Origin: Ancylostoma caninum
Taxonomy: Eukaryota; Nematoda; Chromadorea; Rhabditida; Ancylostomatidae
Reading direction: 5' to 3'
NCBI GenBank assembly: GCA_037903475.1
Contig: JBAJFG010000549.1
Span: 2,852,001 to 2,916,000 of the forward strand
Length of the DNA: 64,000 nt
The notes beneath the pieces were generated by a model. It did no database searches. It had not been told where the DNA came from and worked only from the letters and a program-made list of their open reading frames with translations. A program made the position numbers and the translations under genes. This document shows, in pieces, positions 35,861-49,819 of the stretch (its first letter is position 1; each line of letters starts with the position of its first letter).

Positions 35861-38500
35861 GAAAGTTGCAGCGTCAACAAGTATCACAATGTACACATAT
35901 TTTACATCTCTACTCACTTCGCATATATCATCCTCTTCACTTAATAAACATTTAGTTCTAGACGTTGATCTTCAGAAATGATATTAAGAAGTGTTTGATA
36001 TTGGTAATCCAGGCGAGTGTTTTAGAATTCAGCCAATTTTGCTTCACAGTTTGTAAAGCCTGTCTACACTTTGCATGGGTTCATATGGGAGGTTCCGAGC
36101 TGAAAGTCCCGGAGAAGACCACAGAAACCTCAGGACATTGTGTATCCCAGAAGAAAAAAATAATGTGTATATCTTTATCACGCCCTTCTTGTCGACTCGG
36201 GTTCCATTCACAAGTGGATTACTTACTCTCCACCAAAACACACTCCCTATTATTTAAAAGTTTTCAAATGAGTAGTTGTAGTCGTGGAATACGTATATCT
36301 CTCGGAGAAATACTGTTACGGGTTTATACGTCCAGGATCAGTTACAGTTAGCTTCGTGAGAGGTACTGGGAGTCCTAGGGGAGTTAATTTTCCTTTCATT
36401 TGTTTCCGCCCTATAGTCGCATAGTCCAGTCTTCCTCTGATTATCATCGTGTGGACTTGTAGTTTCTCACTGGATGTATGAACAAACCAACAAGTAAGGA
36501 AATTTCGAATCATGTATGGAATTTGGATAATTGCCTCATATCGGCTAAAGACTGACAAAAAAAACTTGGACCTGAATCCTGACTGACTGAAACTGACCCA
36601 TGGAGTGCACAACTTCAAAGGACTCAACCTGAGCGCACATGAGGGAGGCCCTAGAGTCTCATTGTATCGCAGTTCATATAGGGATAATAACAAGGCATTT
36701 AGCCTTCTCTTTCTTAGACATCTTCGGATCTACTCCTGAATGAATAGCAGTCCCCCCCCCCCCTTGTACTCTTGTCTCTTGCCGGGTGGTACATTTCACT
36801 AGCCCTATTTTTATTAGACTTTTTGGTGTTGGGGACTGTTTCAAGAGCAAATGTATGTGAATATTCTCACCTCAATAGATGAACAAATGAATAAATATAA
36901 ATATGAGGTGTGCATGTATGTTCGTAGAATTGCACAATGTCTTCAAGAATAGATTATTGCCTGAAATTCGTGGATAGCCAGGGACTGTTTATTTATTTTT
37001 TTTGTGCAATCGAACCACACTTACAAGTACCTTTCCGTACTTGTACTAGTGCAAAGTAAAACTAAGGAGGTTCTGGTGTAAAAGAAGGCCCTTGGCAATG
37101 AATGAATTTAGCAGCCTCTTTTCATGATGCCATAAAAATCATGGATACCAACAAAAAACCCTGCCATTTTTGATGGATCATGGTTCCCCCGATCGTTTCC
37201 GACTACGAGATGTTTCGTGTTTAGCCGATTGTAGCCGCAGCAGACAACAAATCGCGATCGAGGAAGGTATCCAGGGTGCTTTGTGCAAAACATGCGCCAC
37301 TTATTTCTTCGCGTAAGATGAATGTTGCGGGGCAGCGCCAGAGAACGGCCCGAAATCCTGTCATTTATCGACCGTTTCATGCAAACTAAAAACGGATCAT
37401 CAACAACACAACAAGAAGCAGTCCATAGCCAGGCAAATCGTCCCGCAAAACCCGCAATAGCTGATTTTCTTTAGGAAACGCTGCATACGTATACGACGAT
37501 GATAGCGATCTGCTCGACGAGTACTCTGAACAAATTCCTAGCGCTGGCCTGTGTGCTTTTTCTGCTTCCATAACCCACCGAACGACGTGGACAGCAAGTT
37601 CACGACGTGATAAGAATTTATTGAAGCCACACTGTTGATCAATCGTCGTTTTCTTTTCGCAACCGCAGAATTTCAGTAATTCTCCAGCAGATGTGACGAT
37701 GAAGCGACAACGCTTGAGAAACAGGTATCTCCCCTGGAAATCGCAGAAAAACGCTTAGAAGCCGTTCAAACGCCTCTTAGCAATGCAAATGTTTCACGCA
37801 AAGCTCAAAAGAGATTGAATACCCTTCATCGCGTTGAGGTATTTATTATGCGATTTCTGGAAAAACCTAAAAGATATTTCGTCATTACGATATCACCACG
37901 TGGATATTCGAATTAGCAAATGTAATCGTTAAGATTGTCGGCCAGTATTCAGAAGTGTGAAGAATCTAGTTCAGGAGGGCGAAAAGTTTCCTCACTAGAT
38001 GGAGTAGCTTGTATTCTAGAGACTGCTTCACCTTAACTTTTATTATTCTATTCGTACTACACCAAGGAAAAAATTGAACTTATAAATAATGTGAAGATTA
38101 GCTCCAGATTATAGTCAAAAGTTCTTTTATCCAAACATCTCCAGAAATAAGAATCCGCAAAGTACCAGGATGCTAAGAAAAAATCAAGTACTGATCGATA
38201 TTTTGATGATAATTCTTCCCAATCTAATCTCTTTCTGTCATTTTCCCTATTTCTTGTCTGGTTCGCAACTAGTGAAAGGACATAAAATGGAGTTACTTAC
38301 TATTACTATATGATAGTTTTTTATCAATACCGGCGCGACCGGGGCTCGGTTTAATCGCGGATCTCATAACCCGCGCCGGGATCTCTGTTTGCCAAGACTG
38401 CTTCAAATGCACCTGTCAGACTATTGAATACAGTGAAGCTGCATATTTACTTTCTTTATTAACTACTTTTGTACTCATCCGTCTCAACTCTACCGGCAGT
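35861..38500. other. Intergenic DNA with two adjacent minus-strand ORFs of unknown status
   Basis: On the minus strand a 61-codon ORF (37571-37386, hydrophobic C-terminus LLLVVLLMIRF) is followed 5 bp later by a 90-codon basic ORF (37380-37108). I recognise neither and do not call them genes. C-homopolymers occur near 36752. The remainder shows no structure that I can support. Confidence 0.5.
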
Positions 38501-38754
38501 CATCACTCATGATGAAGAGTGATGGTAAAAATACTGTCTGTGCATGTAGATGCGATAGCTTCCATGGAAGCAAAAGTTCAAAAGATTTGTAGATGGATGG
38601 TGCAGAAGTACGCTGTTACAACACCATGGCATGCCAGGAATCTATCGAAAGTTGATCTCGATTACTATTTTACAGGATCCTCTTGTCGTACATTCGCTGG
38701 TTTCTTCCATGAAGTCCATGAAGAAACGTGTGGAAACTGCACGTTTTCTATTAG

Positions 38755-39593
38755 TCAGCCATACTAGGCCGAATTGTTCATCAAACTGTAATTCGTCACA
38801 CTTTATTACATTCTGGAAAGGGTCCAATGACAATAATATATCGCTACTGTTCTGGAAATTTGTGCTGGAACAGTATGACTCAGTTTGGTGACATATTTGT
38901 TGCGCAAGTGCAGTACGCCAGAGAACAAGTCGACATGGAGCTGATCCAGAAAATCGACTTGATTTTGCAGTCTCATTGTGGATAAGGAGATTCACCAATG
39001 ATATATTCGTAACATCTGAGTGCCACAGTGTGATTGTTCGTCACAGTTTCACGATTTATTGCCCCATTTTCAGCTGCATGTCTCAGGATTTATTGCTCTG
39101 CAAATTCCTCCAGAACGGAAGGCGGGTGATATCGTAATAGCCTTATAAGGGCTAGGCCTTTTTCAATTGAAAAACGCCATACAATGAGACAACAGTGCCC
39201 ACAATTTCACGTTGGTCTTTTTTGTTCTGCTGATCCAGACGAAATCCAGAATGCTGTATGTCAATGTTGTCTTCTCGGCGAATTGCCTCGAACTAAAACC
39301 ATTCCAACGTGTAAGTGCCAGAGTAGGAACTATTTTCATTGGTTCATATTTGTAATAAATCGTAGGGCGTCGATTTTGTGTTCTAAAACGCGTGATTGAT
39401 TTTTCGATATCACACTTCGTTTCGGATGTGAAGTGGAACGATACTTCCGGCATGGACGAGAATTAAAAACATTGAAAAAGTCCCGAAAATCCAGTCAGAT
39501 TCCATCAAATCGTTGCAAGAGTCTCTGCGAGAGCGTCCCCCGTTGTCGTCGCCTCTGCTGTGGAAGCGAGTTGACGATTTTCTCAACGAGTAA
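38755..39593 (+). other. Candidate exons of an unidentified gene
   Basis: After a TATTAG acceptor, 38755-38985 is open for 76 codons and contains HSGKGPMTIIYRYCSGNLCW and IFVAQVQYAREQVDMELIQK. A second unit, 39184-39310 joined to 39366-39466 by a good GTAAGT donor, gives 75 residues with a Cys cluster (CQCCLLGELPR). The +1 frame from about 39440 to 39593 continues with LPAWTRIKNIEKVPK and ends WKRVDDFLNE. The frames do not join cleanly, and a 118-codon minus-strand ORF (38998-38642) overlaps the first stretch. No family is recognised. Confidence 0.3.
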
Positions 39594-42500
39594 TGGGTAG
39601 TCACACGAAAAATGCCTGGAATTCTCTAGAAACTATGGCTGATTGAGTGCGCCGGCCGGCCGCGACTGCCGCCTTACGTCAATCCGTTGAACACCATAGA
39701 ACCTCAGAAACCTGTACCGACGATGTACCTGTGATGCAGGAACACTTTTATAGACTTGGTTGTATGGGCGGCTCTGGAACTCGCACGAGTCTCGTTCATT
39801 TTATTGGGTAATGTTCGAGTATGCAACAGTTTCCACTAGATTTCGAGAAGTTTTCAGTCTGAATTCCTATCCAAGTAACATAACCAATTTTTGTCCCCGA
39901 AGTTTATCCTTTTCGTAGAAAATGTCCACAAAACGTAGCTGATACTAACTGGTTACCTAAATCCAACTAAAACTGCTAGAATTTGTGAGGGTCGTTTCTA
40001 AATTCGTTCTAGTAGGTGAAGACAAATTTGCACATTACCTCATGGAAGAGTGAGTCTTGAAGGCCAAATTTGGCCGTGATGAACTAACATCACTCCAACC
40101 TCCGGGTAATATATGCAATCCGAGAAATCTTCCTGGTACCTTGATCCCTGATCTCAGTCAGTTATTGCAGCTATTCTCAGTTGCAGCGCATTGGTAATGT
40201 GAAAAGATAAATACCATGGTTTTAGAGAAGAAAAATCAAGTTGTGTGGAAGGCATGAAGCTAAGGAAGGGATAATCTTGAAATCCAGGCATTATGAGTCA
40301 AAAAAACTTCTAATTGTCTCCGACAGAGAACGCTACGGAAGTACCGCGTTCTTCACGGATTCCAACGGATCATCGATGGCAGGTTTCCACTATCCTCCGC
40401 ATGTAATGACAATATCAATCAGCTTAACAAAACAATGGTAATAATTTCCTGAATATTTGGTGATTGAGGCGGTACATATTTTCTTGTAGCTGATAAAGTT
40501 CAGCAGAATAAAAAAAATCAGTAGATAGTTCCGTAGATAATCTCGCGGTAGAGGATGACAGACAATCCTCGATATCCTCTACCGCAAGATTTTCTACGGC
40601 AATCCGCAATTAGCGTGCGTCATCGTATTTTCAGGAAAAAACTGTGGAATCACTGTATTATGTACTGTAATATCCCCCACAAAGCCAGTGCTTGCACTTT
40701 TACCCACGTAAAAAGATGTTCTGGTTCAGCTTTGGAGAGAATTGGCACGAGTACGAGATATATTCTAATAAGTTGCTTACTGGTGCAGCTGCTTCTTTTT
40801 TGTTGTATCCTGCCCGTGAATTAGATGGGGGATCCTGATGTTCTGGAAAGGTGTCAGTTTCTGAGGCTGACCGCTTGTCGGCCCAATTCTTATGAGAATG
40901 TGGCTGTGGCCTTAGAAGGAAATGCTGTCAGTACTAAGCTGTTTTTTAGTGTGGAGCTATGTACAGGGTGGCGGAAAATTAGCCGAGCTGCTACTTTTAA
41001 ACGAATAAAATTCTGCGCAAGGATTCATTTCTGGTGAGCATAATTCAAGCTTTATATTGCTCTGAAAGAAAATTGTGCAAGTGCGCTATGCTCCAATGTT
41101 CACTGCACCAGTTCGCTAGAGCAGGGACTTCCAGAGACAAAATTAGTGAACTTCACGTTAGAATACTTCGAATTATATTGAAATTATTGTTAAATCGAAC
41201 ATTTCGAACTCATCAGTTTAGTCACTGCAGGAGTCTAGGAGCTGCTCATTCCACACCGGAAATACCACCCTGTCAGGTAGTATATAGCAGTGTAAAGTAG
41301 TTAGAAATTTCATCAGCTTATTTAGACTAAACATTTTGCTGCCTACCCATAAGATAAATGTGACAGTTCTTCATTTCTAGAATATCCTGTGTTATTCCAT
41401 GTGCATTAAATGCCAATGATATACTGTTTTGCCGCTTTACGCCGTCTTGCCGTTCCCGTGCCGCCACACCTCTTACCACGGACGTTTTAGTTCACGCATA
41501 AGAAATCGCATCACTACTCTTTATTCCAAAACGAATTGGCACGCGCAGATTGTCCATTTTTGTCACTTCTCACATGATGAAGTTTCAAGTGTTTGCACTC
41601 TTGTTCTTCCCGGAAAAAAATCCCGAAAAATGCAGCGTGCCGGCGGGCGCGAGCGAGACCTGCGGTGGTTCTTACTGATCGGTTCCGCTAACTGCTGCCA
41701 ACGTTGTGCGGGTGCCGTCGAAAAAAAAAACCGTACCGCAATGGTCACACTGAGCGAACGTACCGAAAGCGCTACGAGACAACGTACTTTTAGCGCAATG
41801 CAGGCGTTTTTTCGTTCACATTTCATTGTGCTAGCCAGTCAAACATCCATTAAGGTGTTGTCCGCGGGTGCGGTGCGGGTGGGGTGCGCACATACACGCA
41901 CACAGACAGACACACAAGTGTGTTGACCTTCTCGGTTTTCTCTGGGCCTGATCGTTTCGAACGCATACCGTCCTTGACGATTAACATGCCATTCTCAATC
42001 CGGCACTGGGCGCACTTGAAGCGCCGCTGCTGAAAATGCGTCAGCAGCGGGCCCGCGGCCCCCGCAGCCGGTCGAAGACATCTCGATCGCTTTCTGATTC
42101 GACGCCTCACGCCCAGCTGCCACCTTGGGCCCGTTAGCGCGGCTTCAACTGGCAGCTCGTCCCCGCCGACACGAAAAAGCCCCCGTTTGAGTTGTTGAAC
42201 GACAAATTTATGCTGAAGCGACGACGATTTCAAGGCTGCTCAGCTTTGGCGTGCGCGATGACAAACGGATCGACGGCACAAATGTTGCAGTGCGTCGGGG
42301 GCCTCCGCTACAGCAGTAACATCGCATTGAACTTGTCTTACTGCCGATTTCTGAGGGGCGTGGACAGTTTCATCAACTACACCGGCGTCGAAGAGAAGAG
42401 ATACGCCAGTTTCAGGTTTTTACGACATTACGGGTCAAATTTCGGTTCCACCGCTAGTATTGTGAGAAACTTCCAGCTGTTCAGTGTGTTTCTCAGTGTG

Positions 42501-45500
42501 TGGTTGAGATAGCTGAGTTATGTGTCCGGGGGTGGGAGGCGTAAAAAGTGTTGGAGAGCATCTACTGTGCTAATAAGGGTTTGGAGTGCATTAGCCTTAG
42601 CTTCTCAAAACCAATTAATGTAAGGTCTTATCGTGAATGACAAAAGAATATTAAATTTTGGTCAGTTTCCCAACTTTCTAAAGTAGTAGTGAAACTGTAC
42701 GAAAATTATAGAGATTTTTCTTTGAAAAAAGGAAAAGATACTGCAGTCGAATTTCAACGACAGTAGTTTTGCGGTGTGATGAATCTGACAGTTACTTAAG
42801 AAAACTTTCTTGGCAACCGCTGTTCCTGAAAACTAAGGATTTGGAGAAGATCTTACAGCTGTGATTGTGTTAGCAATATCCACATGGTCTATAGCAAACA
42901 GCAAATTCTTCCTATCTTTTGAAGCATCCACCCCCCCCCCCCCCTGAAAATCTTCGTTCCGAACGAGGAGCCATTATAGTTCCAGCACGTATAGGTTCAG
43001 GAGGTGGAGCTTGTAAATTTACCTGTGTCCTTCTACATTACTGAATGTACTGAAATTGCGAGAAACGTTGCACCAGAATAGATGTAAAACTAATAATTTG
43101 TACCCAATGCTGCTCTATTTTTCTTTACCTCAATACAACTAGTTCTAGAAAAGTTGTTCTTCTGATGAGTTCTTAAAGCCCAACGTTTCTGTATGATTAC
43201 TTGTAAACCTTAAGTGCAAAATGCTTTTTTACTCATGCAATCTTATTAATTTCACTAACAGCCGTGATTCGATAGTGCAGAAGGAAAAACAGCCAAGCGC
43301 ACGAAGATCGTTGCAGGAGGTCTTGCGGGATTCATGGATTGGAATGTTAGGTAAAGCTTAAAATAATGTTTTACCTTTTCGAAGGTGTTTAGATTCAAGG
43401 CAAAGTTTTCTTAAAGAGCTTTTGCATTCAAATGCTCAATCAGGTCTTAGAAACTGATACAGCATCTAAAGCAGCTAAATCCGATTTATGGATTACTCAT
43501 CTTTAGCTCCACTTTCTTTGTTACCTTCTTGGATACTTCTTGAGAACAATTTGTAACCTGGAATATTCCTAGAATATGTATGAAGATGTCGAGTCTGAGA
43601 TTTATCGTGTCCATACCATGGGAACTCTTAGGAAAAATGCTTATTCCTTGAGGAATAACTATCATGTCGTAAAAAACTCGAAACGAACTGAACAACTGGT
43701 AGAGTACCTAAATTAAGTAGAACCGATTTGTAGATTACTTTCATGGAAACTACATAAGAAAAGTCTGCAATCTGAAATATTCCTAAAAGATGTACCTCCA
43801 CCCCCTATCACCCTATGACCAGTTCCTTCTTCACTCTTTTTCCACCCTGTGGCATCCGTGATACCCGCAGAAGACAGGTCAAGACGAACTCGCTGATTAA
43901 ATGAATCATTTTGTAGCTGATGATGAATGCGGTGGTATAACGGCATTTTCTAGAGATGATTCATGGAAGTGGTTTAAGGGCGGTGGTTCACGTTTATGGG
44001 ATGTGGTACATTAGACGGACTTTCAGCGAAAGCAGAACTACTAAGTAAAAAGCATGATATGATGAACTTCTAGCGATGAGTTGAGTTGTGCTGCTGATTC
44101 ATTTCTAGGATTTCACACCATGGAATTTCTTGGAAGAAAGGTTCTATAAGCAAAAAGTCTCTTAGGTGCAGCTCAGTTAGACTTCAAAGCAGCTGAGAGG
44201 AATGGTATGCCAAGGTTAGCGTACATGTGACTCCTTCAACGTTCAGATGCCTTCGCTCGACGATTCCACGATGCATGATCTCTGCTTTCAATTCTCCGAT
44301 AAAATTCCGCGCCCATCGACGCCCATAGCCCCCCCTCCCCCCCACCTCGTCAGTATTTTGGCTATAGTGAAGCAACAGTTCGACGCGGGCACAGTTATTG
44401 AAGAACTTCCTACAGCCCAGAATATCCTCAAAAAACCCTGCTAGGTCGCCTATTTAAGCGTGGATGAGCTGTAAACCCCTGCGTGATGTTGTTTTCCTGA
44501 AACCCATTCAACAGTAGTCACCCTTGTTTCCGCTTTTCCCAGCGAATATGGATTGATCTGTGGTTGTGTGACCGAATACGTTGATATTGCTGTAGCAATT
44601 CGTCAAAACTTCCAGAAAAGCGTCTCTGACGCTATTGGAAAAGAAATTTTTGCACTTCCGCATTGAAAAGATGTCTGCTGTCACATTAGTGTAATAATGT
44701 AGAAAACAAAAGATCAGTAATGGTTTTCCGTTCCGTCTAGTTCCATACTTCTGCTTGATTGGGAGCATGGGAGAAGAGATGGGGAGAAGAGGCATACATA
44801 TTAGTTGGCATACGTTTGGATGTGACATACGCATGGGAAAGGAATACTTTAGCGTGAGCATACAATGTAGTTTGATGAGGACTAAGTAGAATGATGGGTA
44901 ATTTCATGAACTTCTCCATATTCCTCAGTCGGTTCATCTCTTTTACACCTAGGAGCAGCCCCTGGTGCTGTGCGAGTAATTCTGGTGCAGTTCGCACCCT
45001 TAGATGTCCCAATGAATCATTACACTTTCTTTTAAAGTCATTTCTAAGGAAACTTATCAGTATTAATCCATCAAAAGTGAGAATAAACTCATAGTCTTCG
45101 TTAATTTCTCTGTGACGCAGCAAACAATGATTGGGCACTGATTTAACAGCGAATTAACGACAAGGCGGAACAGCCTGCACTTACGAAGAGCAGCGCATGT
45201 TCCGGACCTAATTGAAAAGTTGTATCTTTTTTTTTCTAAATCGAAAAGTCAGGAAGGCTAAGTCAAGGAAGGCTTTGTGCACGAAAAACTATTTCATGAT
45301 GTGTACGTGCCAGAGTATTTTCCGTACCGTGGATAGAACATTGATGTGCTGCTGTGCTGAAATCTATGCATTTTCGGCGCGGCCAAACTTCCGGTCTCCG
45401 GCGGTTGACCTTGAGACTTCACAGGAATTGGAAAAGGACCTTGAGTTCGGGTATAACGCACCCGTATGATAGTGCACTGATTTGTGAACATCTCTGCAAT

Positions 45501-48500
45501 TGGGTTATTAATGTGTAATGCAGAACAGAAGTATGGTATTTGGTCAAAGCCAAAATAAGCCCGTGAGATTTTCTCGGAAGTTATCCTGAATATATCCAGC
45601 GTATGTGGAAACTATGGAAACTGCAAAGGAGAAAAGTTTACGAGATATAAAAAATTGACCCATCACCATTCATTACTGTCCAGTATGCTGGCTTTCCACA
45701 GACTTCTTGCTAGACCACCCAAGAAGAGTGTCTTTAGGCCCACAGAAAGAGCACTTCAACTTAGGCCGTAAAATTGATGCAACCGAGTTAGTAAAAAAAT
45801 TCATCCCTAAAAAATCCCTAGGTATTTTCAGATGCTGATTACTAAGCTACGTAGCTGCTAGATAACTCCTTCCTGTAGCAAAAAATGAGCTGCCTCCAAA
45901 CGAGTAGAACCGGAGCGAATACGGCTCAACATGAATGATCAACCTTAAAGAAGAGATGATTTTTTGCAACGTCTGCATCAGCAATTATGGTTCCTGAGTA
46001 ACTGCGAAACGTGGTTCTAACACTGATAACTACTGACAAGTTGTCGCTCTTAAGCTTTCACTTCGACGTCACATACATGGCAACTGGGAACGTTCTAATG
46101 TTGTAAAACAGTGAAAAAGGATATGGTGTACGATGAATTGCTAAGGAACAACTCGATTCGGACGCCAAGAATTTGCAGAGTTGGTGAAAAAGCTATTTGG
46201 CGTGTGCGAGACGTGTGCTGTGTCCCCGTAGTGCACACTGGAACAAAAGTGTCATGTCCCCTCATCATGAAGACTGTGTTTCTGAAAGGTTGCCACCTTC
46301 GTTCTTGAACGATGATGAAGTTTGAACAAAGAACATGTGAATGCTGCCCTCAGAACCTGACCTGACCTGACCTTAGCGTCGTTAACTGTTCCTGGCTATT
46401 GCATTCTAGAGAAACTTGAGCTATATACTGTGTAAAGACGAGCAAATAAAGATTGTTGGTGTTAGTTATAGCTTTAGAATTGGGGCCGGTTGTTTAAAAA
46501 GCTGTGTTTATAAACTCTATGCGATTTACTTAACACCAATCCAATTCTATTCTTCTAGCATTGTCTCGAACAAGCACACCGTGAGCTGATTTATAGCCGG
46601 TTGCCGGGAAGGAATACCATGTTTTGCCTAGCGGGTGAAAAGTCAAACTTCCTGTTTGGTCGAGCCTATCCGTCATAGTGTGATCTTGATTGGCACACAA
46701 AATGGAACACTAATTGTGTTATTTAATACGGCCAGTGATTTGGCCGTTACCGCCTGGTCGACCGCTAATCCGACTCGCTGAGGAGGTGCAAATCAATCAC
46801 TACGAAGCGAACTGAATTCGTTGCTGCCGTCGAATTACCCGTTTGTGTGGAACAATTGCGGTGAGGAGTATCGCTGAACACCTTAACAGCACAGTTAAGC
46901 AGGCTGGTGAACGATCGGCTCGACACAACGACTACCTGAGAGTTTTAGGTCTCACCTTGACTAATCAAGTCGAGTCGCAGACCACCCACGTTGGTTGCGC
47001 ATAACATGTCGCAAAGCTAGAAAACGCTTCATCAAACAGGGCACAATTTAATGTGCGCTGATCGAAAGTGTGATTTCGCGCGGCTATGTCTCACTAGCCC
47101 GAACAAAACATCTCTCCCCCACAACGTATGTACTTGCAGCTGACGTTTAGCCACACATAGCTATCCGGTGTCCGGGGAGTGCAAGCGAAACCCGCTCGAG
47201 CCGAGTAGCGGTGAATGGCTAACAGCGACCTTGACGGGGGTTACCAGCTCGGGCATGTGTACTGTGTGTGTGGTGTGGTGCGTGTGTGTGTTGCGCGAAA
47301 CACTCTCAACAGCAGCGGTTCATCGTTTGGGAATTCGCATATCTGTTACATTGAAGTTGAACTGAACCTGACCTTGGCGCCTTTACTCGAAAGAAGAAGA
47401 AGATACCTTTCAGAGATAGCCAGACGAATGTGAGATAGGGAGCAGACGGCGAGCGCGTACACACACACGTCAAACACATCACCGGTACACTGGCACACCC
47501 GGCAAACGCAGGAGCATGGATTTCATGAGGATTGTCATCTGTACCGGCTAGCTTTGGACCAGGGTTAATATTATAGGGAGAAGAAAAGGACCAAATTTCA
47601 AATAAGAAACCAGCTACTGCCTGAGCATTAGTGGGTACTAGAGAGACCTAGAAAATTAAAAATAGCTCCAATAGCTTAGCAAATTCAAAATAGCTCCAAT
47701 AAATATATGTTTTCACTAGCAGATTTCCATCCTTATACGTAGGAGCACGATATTGACCGTGGATATGGTCCTGCGAAGAAATCCAGGAAAGCACGAGGGA
47801 GCACTATGGACTAGGAACTATCGTTGGCGCAGAAATAAAAATCGGAGAATCCTATTCGAAGGCGTTTAAAATTTGTATGGCTGGACGAGAAAAAGTTGCA
47901 GATCCGGGAAAAGGATGGAAAAACAGTAGAAAGTAACATCTATGGAGTAGTGAATGCTACAAACATTTCCTGAAAGATCAACTAAATCGACCAAACTGCT
48001 GGTTTTCTTATGTGGTGTTCAGCTTACTAGGAATATTGTGGAGCTCGGAGATTTCAAAGGAAGAAACCTGCACAAACCCTCTTTTAAACACGATTAATTC
48101 AGCTTACTCGTGTGCATTCTTCCTGAATTCTTCCTGACATTCTGACCCACGTCAGACTGCGACAAGACACTGATCAAGTGGCACGCGAGAAAACTGCGTA
48201 TGGGGTGTTCACGTGCTAACACATGGCTAAATGTCCGTCTGATCATCGTACTTGAATTCAAATTCGCTCAATTGATGGTCCAATTAATGATGACAGCTGC
48301 CCCTGTTGCATCTGCAGCCCACACACAAATGTAACTCGAGAAATACTCTCTTTATGGGGGAAAAGTTGCACAAACTCGTGCACCCCGAATCAATACGTTC
48401 TTTTTGGTAAGGTGGAACGTCGGCGTTTTCTCTGAAATCATCATCGCTTCGCCTGTGGTTTTTCTGATAACTTATTGGTGGAACACAATTTCGTTTTAGT

Positions 48501-49474
48501 AGATAGGCACACAAAACGAACTTCGATTTCAAGAATTCAATTTTTGAATTGAAGATAATTAATTAGTTGCTTGATGGACCGTGGCCATACATCGTGAGAT
48601 TGAGTAGACTATGTGAAGAACTGCTTCCTATGATGGAACACCCATTGGCAAGCATGAAGCTGTATCGTCCTTGGAGAATGAAAAAGTTTCCATCGCGAAG
48701 CGTGCTCTACGAAAAACCGATGTTTGACCATAACTATCAGTGCATGCGAATTAATAACTCAGAAACACGGTTTTTGGGCACACAGCAAGACCGCCGAGAG
48801 GCTGCCAAAACTGTCACTTCCCGGCAAGACAAGCAATGGACGATCATTTTTGCAAGGATAACAAAAAGGTTGTAGACAGTTGGAAGAGAGTTATGAAGAG
48901 TGATGACCCTGTCACTTCCGTGACAGAGAAGGAAAACCTAAGCACAAGGATTTTATATTGCATTCCTCCGTAACAGCTTTTGGTCGGAACACATTCTTAA
49001 CACCATGGGTGGTCTATGTGCATGTATATGTGTGGTATGTTCGAAGCGACCGTGAAAGGCTAGTAAAAGAGCAATTAACGCCAAACTCGACCAGAACGGC
49101 GCTAAACTAATCAAAGAAGGAGGGGATATTACTGAGTGAAAAACTGCTTTACTGTATGTCATATGGACTACGAGGCGATTAACCGTAATGGATAGCTTAA
49201 GCGCAAGGGATATAGCGGAAACGAATGCCGGTATCTCAATCACCAAGCGCTACCCGGTATTCTGCCCTGAAATTGAAACAAATCGTTGTGCCGTTTGTAG
49301 AAAAGGCGTTGTACCTTAATTAACATTAGCCCGCTTACAGACAGGGAACCCGTCGGCGTCAAGCGTCGACCTTGGCCTGTCGTCTCGTCGAATCGCGCGC
49401 TCTATCGCCGCGTTTCGCTACTGTCGCGCGCTATTTCGTCGGCGTCTAGCCACGGAATCACCGCCCTACTCGAC
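39594..49474. other. About 10 kb without a supported gene
   Basis: No exon chain could be assembled. A GC-rich island at about 41600-42500 is the only compositional feature. A motif with CCTGACCTGACCTTAGCG at about 46358-46380 recurs as CCTGACCTTGGCG at about 47368. C-runs occur at 42930 and 44330. The 103-codon ORF at 48567-48875 has no recognisable domain. Confidence 0.5.
41600..42500. other. GC-rich island with possible exons
   Basis: The stretch is strongly richer in G+C than its neighbours. On the minus strand, 42035-41931 looks like an exon: TTTTCAG acceptor, then QRRFKCAQCRIENGMLIVKD, ending EKTEK before GTCAAC, with one CxxC pair. On the plus strand, 42192-42420 is open, ending GVEEKRYASF before AG/GT. 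I cannot decide between them or name either. Confidence 0.3.
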
Positions 49475-49481
49475 TATAAAA
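49475..49481 (+). promoter_or_regulatory. TATA box of the collagen gene
   Basis: TATAAAA within CGACTATAAAAGGCAAC lies about 30 bp before a probable transcript start near 49505. A good donor (AACG then GTAAGT) at 49535 and the acceptor CTTTCAG just before ATG 49820 suggest a 5' UTR intron at 49535-49819. Confidence 0.75.
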
Positions 49482-49819
49482 GGCAACTCGCCTCAGGGAG
49501 ATACCAGGTGGGCATAGCATCTCACACAACAACGGTAAGTCTCCTTACCATTTTTGCAATCGTCTCATACTCTCAATGTTCTGCTCACTTCAACATCTGA
49601 CAGTGATTGTGTTGTCATCAATGTATCAGTGTTTTGTTAATTAAGTCACATCCTTTTGCATTCATCGCTTTGGAAGGAAATTTCTCATTTAAGAATGAAA
49701 AGCATTCATCGTTTTGGAACTCCTTTGAAAGATCTGTCTTCTTTGAGCCACTCGATTTCTCGCCGAACTGCTATGAATCTGGACTGTAACATCATGAGCA
49801 TTCTTTCTGCTGCTTTCAG

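Noticed and set aside
41429..41926. 165-codon plus-strand ORF over the GC-rich island edge
   Set aside because: Ends in CA-repeat sequence, has a mixed composition and no domain; probably an open frame produced by GC content.
48567..48875. 103-codon plus-strand ORF
   Set aside because: No recognisable domain, no splice context, and no neighbouring exon with matching phase.
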